Assembly: GCA_012932295.1 (NCBI GenBank)
Contig: JAAONU010000001.1
Location: 30,783,449-30,847,448, forward strand
DNA from: Cyclina sinensis
Lineage: Eukaryota; Mollusca; Bivalvia; Venerida; Veneridae
Length of the DNA stretch: 64,000 nt
Direction of reading: 5' to 3'
Position numbers and translations under genes: made by a program. Below, in pieces: positions 58,790 through 64,000 of this stretch. Position 1 is the first letter of the stretch. Every line of letters begins with the position of its first letter. A model generated the notes under the pieces. That model worked only from the letters and a program-made list of their open reading frames with translations. It was not told the origin of the DNA and searched no databases.

Positions 58790-60106
58790 TATAAAACAGT
58801 ACCACATACTAAATAAAAATAAATCATACTATAAAATGTCATGTACTATCTAATAAGGAGAGCAAACTTTTATCATAAAATAACTAAACGGTTTAAGGTA
58901 CCTATGGATAGCCCATTAAGCTGAAAGCTTATTTCCAATGGGGTCCATAGCATAAAAAATGATGTGTAAAACAAGGGAGAATTAAAAAAAACAAAAAACA
59001 GTAAAGAGACTAAGATTTTGATCAAGACTTAGGTTGAAAATAGAAATTTAAGTATGCTCTATGACATCACATCTTAAGCTATCACAGTCAAATTAATATT
59101 AATTATATGAAGTCCTTAGACCCTTCAGTAGAACAAATAAACATTTTAGTAGAGATAAATGTGTGTGCTAACTTCTCATGCAGAATCAAAGAAAACTTTA
59201 AAACTCCTTGCAGTTTATTTCTGCATTGTTCTGATTTTTTCTCTAGCAAAAGCTTTTACCAGAATCAATACTTTTTGTCAAAATTTGTGTTTGTTGGAAT
59301 GTTACAGTTACTACTGCAGTGCTATTTAACATTTAAGATGGTAAAGGGCTGTCATGTTCTTAATTGGAAAGGTTAATAAATGAGTGAAATCATGATGGTG
59401 TAGGACAACTCACTGCTCTCGGGAAAATCTGCTGAGATGTCAGACAGTCGCAATTTTTGCTAAAACTAAAACTTCTGAGTTTTTGCTAGTTTTATATATA
59501 ATAAAAAGCTTTTGAAAGAAATACTCATGTTGACACAACTAAACTATATTTAGTAAAGTGGCTTTGTAGAAGACAGGCAGCAAGCAAATTATAGGAGGTC
59601 TATACATTTTTACTCTTACTTGACTGTTGATACTTAGTTTGTATTTGGTAAAATATATTATCATTTCCTTTTAAAGAGGAAATGGTCTATTCACTGAAAA
59701 CAATCATGTAGCTCAGTATCTTCCTGTAAGGTTTTCTTACATAAACTTTTTTTTTGTTTTTTGGTTTCTTTAGCTATGTATCAGTTGGCCTTAGTTTGTG
59801 TTTAATATATAACAATGTAGACTATTGTGAGTCTACTGTTAGATTTCATAGGTCAACTGACATGTGGTTTTCTGCATTCATTAAATAGGAAGTTCATTGT
59901 TTCATACATGTATTATTTCATCTGGAGTAGAAGCTTCAAAAGTTCCAGCAAATGTGAATACATCTTTAACTAAATCAGAGATTGAAAGAAGATTCCAATG
60001 AGAGAAAGAGATATTGATGATTCTTACTAAATTAAATGTTAATTTCATTAAAGTGAAGCATGAATAATCATCTAAAATCTATCTTGCACAAGAAAAGGCT
60101 GATTAA
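58790..60106. other. Spacer before SH2D4, no recognised content
   Basis: AT-rich DNA with no exon or transposon ends that I can support. A non-coding first exon and promoter of the SH2D4-like gene may lie here, because its first coding exon begins at a splice acceptor. Confidence 0.45.
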
Positions 60107-60316
60107 CCCTTAATGTGCTGGAACCAAAAGGGATTAGCCTTTGCCACCAGTGTAGAGCCAGGCCAGCCTGCACATCCGTGCAGTCTGACCAGGCTCTATA
60201 CTGTTGGTAGCTTTTTTTTTTTTTGTATTTTGATATTGAAATCCTTTAAACTTTGAATGGACTGTTCCAAATTCAAAGCTGGGCAAATCCATTACAAAGA
60301 TTCAGCATGTTCAGGG
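60107..60316. mobile_element. piggyBac-like MITE with TTAA duplications
   Basis: TTAA at 60103-60106 and 60317-60320 flank ends reading CCCTTAATGTGCTG and (reverse-complemented) CCCTGAACATGCTG. The interior has an imperfect hairpin around CTGCACATCCGTGCAG with AGAGCCAGGCC and GACCAGGCTCT arms. I recognise this as a widespread bivalve MITE. Confidence 0.75.
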
Positions 60317-60425
60317 TTAACTTGTAATTTCTTATTGTTGTAAAAATATCAGCCTCTAGTCAAGCTTTACACTTGTGATTATTTTTGTTTTCTTTGCTAA
60401 TGCTTTCAGGCTGTGACAGAGTTAA

Positions 60426-60554
<129 letters not shown>

Positions 60555-60930
60555 TGATATGATATTTTTTGTGTTTTATGTCATGAATAGTTGGAAGTTT
60601 TTGCTTATGGGATCAAATACAGTATTACTGAATGATTTTTCGCTTTTAAACAAAAATCATTCGGTTTGTTTTCAGTTGTAACTATAGTTTGGTTGGACAG
60701 TTTTAACTTTCACGTGTGTCTGATTGTTTGAGTTCATTGAATCATTGTCATAAGTTTTCATGTTTCTTGAGGGTTTGTATGTACAATTTTATTAGAATTT
60801 GTGTTTAAATGTTGAGTTTGCCAACAGAATACAAAACACTGCTTGCAAATGATGTAGGGGCAGAGCAAATTTATAACCAGGAAGTAACCAAATTGAATGG
60901 TGCAAGCTGATCTTGATCATGATCTTATAA

Positions 60931-62044
60931 CAGGGTTGGCAAGTTTTTGCCGAGGGTGGAAAAAACCATGGAAAAAAACCGGCAAGGAAAAAACTAAGTG
61001 GCAAAAACTGGCAAAAACTAAAAAAAAAATAAATGTTTAAACACTTGAACAACACATTTGAAAAGGTGTGAATATACATGGTCAGAGCCTTAAAGGTGCT
61101 AATCTCTTTCACTGGTCCACACTTAAGGCATGGCAGTGGACATTGGCTGTATATTGTAGACCTGTCAATTAGTGTCAATTAAGTCTTTAATGGTCCCAAA
61201 ATAGTGACTAGGTGTTGTGTACTGTAAACTTGTCAATTAGTGTCAATTAAGACCTTGTTTTATATATACTCCAAAATCTATTGATATCATTCAGTTGAAA
61301 AACATATTCCAAACAACTTAATTTCCAATAGTAAAGCAAAGATATTGCAACAGAAAAAAAATGTCATCCAGGGGTGGTAGAAACAAGGATCCAGTCAAAA
61401 CTCAGAAACCGTCTTGGAATAGAAAAGGCAGGCAAGCTAGTGTTCTGTTACAGAATGTTAAGAGGCTCAGTGGAGCTTGAGTACTGAGAAAATGTGTGTG
61501 CAGAATCAGTTACTATTGAGTGAAGTGTCATATTGTCCTAAATGTAAGTGGTGCTATTTAATGAAAAAGTAATGTGAATGGAAAAGCCAGTAAAAGTGTT
61601 TGTTGTGTTGATAAGAAAATGAAGTTAGGGTAGAGATTATAAGTAACTATTGAGTGAAGTGTTTTTAAAAATGTATGTGGTGCTATTTATTGAAAAGTGA
61701 ATGAGAATTAGTAGTTGTTGTGTTGTTAAGAAATGAAGTTAGGGTAGAGATAAAATGCGCTCACTGTTACTTGACCAATGTTGCTTCTTTATTATAGTAG
61801 TATGCTATTCAAAAGTGCATTATCATGCTATTAAAAATGTGATTATTTATAAGTGATTTCTGATTAATAAAAATTTACTAATAAGAATTATTCAAGCCTT
61901 GTCTTTTCTCTTAAACTTAGGTGAAATATAAGCTATCATGGTTTTTGCCATTTTTGCCGGTTTTTACCAGTTTTTGCCGGTTTTTTCCAGTTTTTGCCAC
62001 TGGCAAGGAAAAAACTAGTTTTTGCCGGAAAAAACCCAACCCTG
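60931..62044. mobile_element. Non-autonomous hAT element with perfect 8-bp target duplication
   Basis: Ends CAGGGTTGG (left) and CCAACCCTG (right) are flanked by TCTTATAA (60923-60930 and 62045-62052). Both subterminal regions carry many copies of TTTTTGCC/GGCAAAAA words. The core has a tandem duplication (61500-61760) and a doubled TGTCAATTAGTGTCAATTAA (about 61162 and 61230). No transposase frame. Confidence 0.92.
61500..61760. repeat. Tandem duplication of about 130 bp inside the hAT element
   Basis: Two diverged units share ACTATTGAGTGAAGTGT, GTGGTGCTATTTA, TTGTTGTGTTG and GAAGTTAGGGTAGAGAT in the same order. Confidence 0.7.
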
Positions 62045-62710
62045 TCTTATAAATTCCCTGCTCATATAGTCTTCAGGCAATATAAAAAGAAATTGAAGCT
62101 ACACAAACCAGCTGTGATTAAGTTCCCTTCATAATTCATTGTTTGAAAAGTAAATTTTGCATAAACTCTTTCTTTAAGATAGTTTCCTGAAAAATGGTAT
62201 TAAATATTTTTTTCCTTTTCAAATAGCAAACTACAAACACATTGCAGTTATCTTGTTTGACGAGTTCCTAGTTAGAATAACTGGAATTTCATATCAACAT
62301 GGCCTGTCCATTCATTTGCATGTTGTAAATTTTAGTCACATGTTTAATATGCTAGAAATTTAACCAAAATCATTTTTCAGCTTTAAGTTTTGCAAAATTA
62401 TTACGGAAATTTTCCTAATTATGTGCTGTGAAATAGAAACAGTATTGATAACTTACTGAAGTTTATTAATATAAAGCTAGAAATAAAGTTACTAATTATT
62501 AAAAAGCCTGTCCAGTTTGAATAGCAACTAAATTTTACTGCAAAATATAATTATGTAGGTATATTTGAATGTTGACTATTAAAAAAGTTACCATCTGTTC
62601 ATTAGGGAACAAAAGACATTAAATACCCCATTTTTAATTTTAAGATAGAATGCATAGATTCAAATATAACTAGATTGTCTAATGAAAATAAATGACATGA
62701 CTAAAGTATT

Positions 62711-62925
62711 CAGGGGTTCCATTAGTTCCAAAAACTGAAGGGTCATTTTTCATTCGATGCAACTAAATTTACCAAATTGCAGTAAAAAATACCTGAATTT
62801 AAGCTAAAATATACCTTATTTAAAGGCAAATTGACCCTTCAGTCAAAATACCTGAGGGTCAAAATGAGGTCTTTATGAAATATCAGGGGTCAAAACCCCT
62901 CTACAAGGGTCAAATGGAAACCCTG
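62711..62925. mobile_element. hAT-like MITE with 6-bp target duplication
   Basis: Ends CAGGGGTTCCATT and (reverse-complemented) CAGGGTTTCCATT enclose 215 bp. AGTATT lies on each side (62705-62710 and 62926-62931). Internal words GAGGGTCAAA and AAGGGTCA repeat in both orientations. Confidence 0.8.
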
Positions 62926-64000
62926 AGTATTCCCTCACTTCAAGTTCATTAATTGAAAAATAACCCTTCATTTTTCATCATCTAGATACTATGATCTGGT
63001 TTTTGATATGAAGTTAGTATGCTGTTGGATACTGAGTGATTCACACTGTAATAGACATTGATCCTTGTTTTATGGGGTTGTTTAAACATTCTAATCTAAA
63101 TTAATGCAAGAAAACTTTCCTATTTAACCCAGAAACACAGGAATGACCCATGTCACTGCATCATACTCATTTGAAGGCCAAATAAAATTTATATTTGTTT
63201 TTGTGAGTTTGCTTTCAATGTAATAATCATAATAATATAGAAATAATTTACATAGTATAAGGAATTATAATTTAGTTTGCACTACATGTATTATAAAATA
63301 AGACAAAAAAGTGACAAGACACTAGTATCTTTGTCATTCTTTAAGTGATAGACTTTATATCATTCTTAAATTTTATTAGGCAATTTAAAGGGATTCATAT
63401 GTGATGTAAAGTATTGATGAGTGAAGGGTACAAAAGACAAAACTTATGGATTAGGAGTTATTTTGTTATTCTCCTTGTTAACAACTTTGTCAATATCTGG
63501 ATAAACATGGAAATACCAAACATTCACCTCAAACCCCTCCCCCTACCACCATTCAGTAAAAAAAAAAAAGATTGAAATGAAACAATGACAGTTGCTCTTC
63601 ATTAGAATTGGTTTTTAATTGCCTTATCTTGTTAGTTTTATTTTTGGGATTTTGTCTAACTCACTTTAAATATCAAGACAGTAAAAGAAGATATCAAATA
63701 AATGAAAAAACAAACAAGACTGGTTTTACATGTTGAAAAATGACAATGAATATATCTTCAAGAATTATCTACCCTTTGACTCTTTTACTCCTTCAGTTAT
63801 GAGGCCTTTACTTGGTCCACAGGTCAAGTTTGACTATTAAAGTACAAAGGTCACCTACAGTTTTAAAGACTGTAGTTTTTTGTCATTTTATCTAAATAAA
63901 AATAAAATATTGTCAACTTGAATTTTTATCAACACAGACAATGACTGTGGTTTTACATTAAATGTGAAGGCAAAAAAAAAAAAAATCGGACTCAGTCGTT

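Noticed and set aside
60792..61178. 128-codon frame on the - strand
   Set aside because: It straddles the end of the hAT element and reads through its low-complexity words.

Overview
The window is animal nuclear DNA. It has split genes with GT/AG introns, a low gene density and a very high load of interspersed repeats. Two of the genes read clearly as metazoan orthologues, and a third is recognised from its first coding exon. Several repeat families resemble ones I associate with bivalve molluscs: elements starting AGCTCACCTG, elements bounded by ATGTCTCCCCCC or ATGCCCCCC with internal tandem arrays, a TTAA-flanked MITE and abundant hAT-like MITEs. My best guess is a marine heterodont clam, from recognition only. 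There is no bacterial, phage, CRISPR or defence content.

Layout. 1-5831: upstream DNA with a palindromic DNA element carrying a nested hAT-like element. 5837-35757 (+): GBF1, the large Sec7-domain ARF guanine nucleotide exchange factor, in 36 coding exons that join into one open frame of 2094 codons. Its introns hold a mariner transposon, SINEs and tandem-array elements. 35758-45626: the convergent 3' regions of GBF1 and PMM, with a hAT element next to a poly(A) signal and a second AGCTCACCTG-type element. 57028-45627 (-): phosphomannomutase (PMM2-like), seven coding exons, 250 codons, with an extra first-exon look-alike at 51954-51892. Its first intron is a pile of nested transposons. 57029-60409: spacer containing a GC-rich TIR transposon. 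60432-60530 (+): first coding exon of an SH2D4A/B-like gene whose remainder lies beyond the window, followed by intron with hAT-type insertions.

The three genes are not an operon. GBF1 (ARF1 activation at the cis-Golgi) and PMM (mannose-1-phosphate for glycosylation) both serve the secretory pathway, but their adjacency is not evidence of a shared mechanism.

The most unusual points are: a duplicated first exon in PMM with an altered catalytic loop; a GBF1 tail made of ten-residue His-rich repeats reachable only through one of two competing splice donors; a 31-bp minisatellite that has copied a GBF1 splice donor five times; a nearly perfect 0.2-kb inverted copy flanked by 30-bp direct repeats; and 5S-rRNA-like SINEs interrupted by a hAT element.
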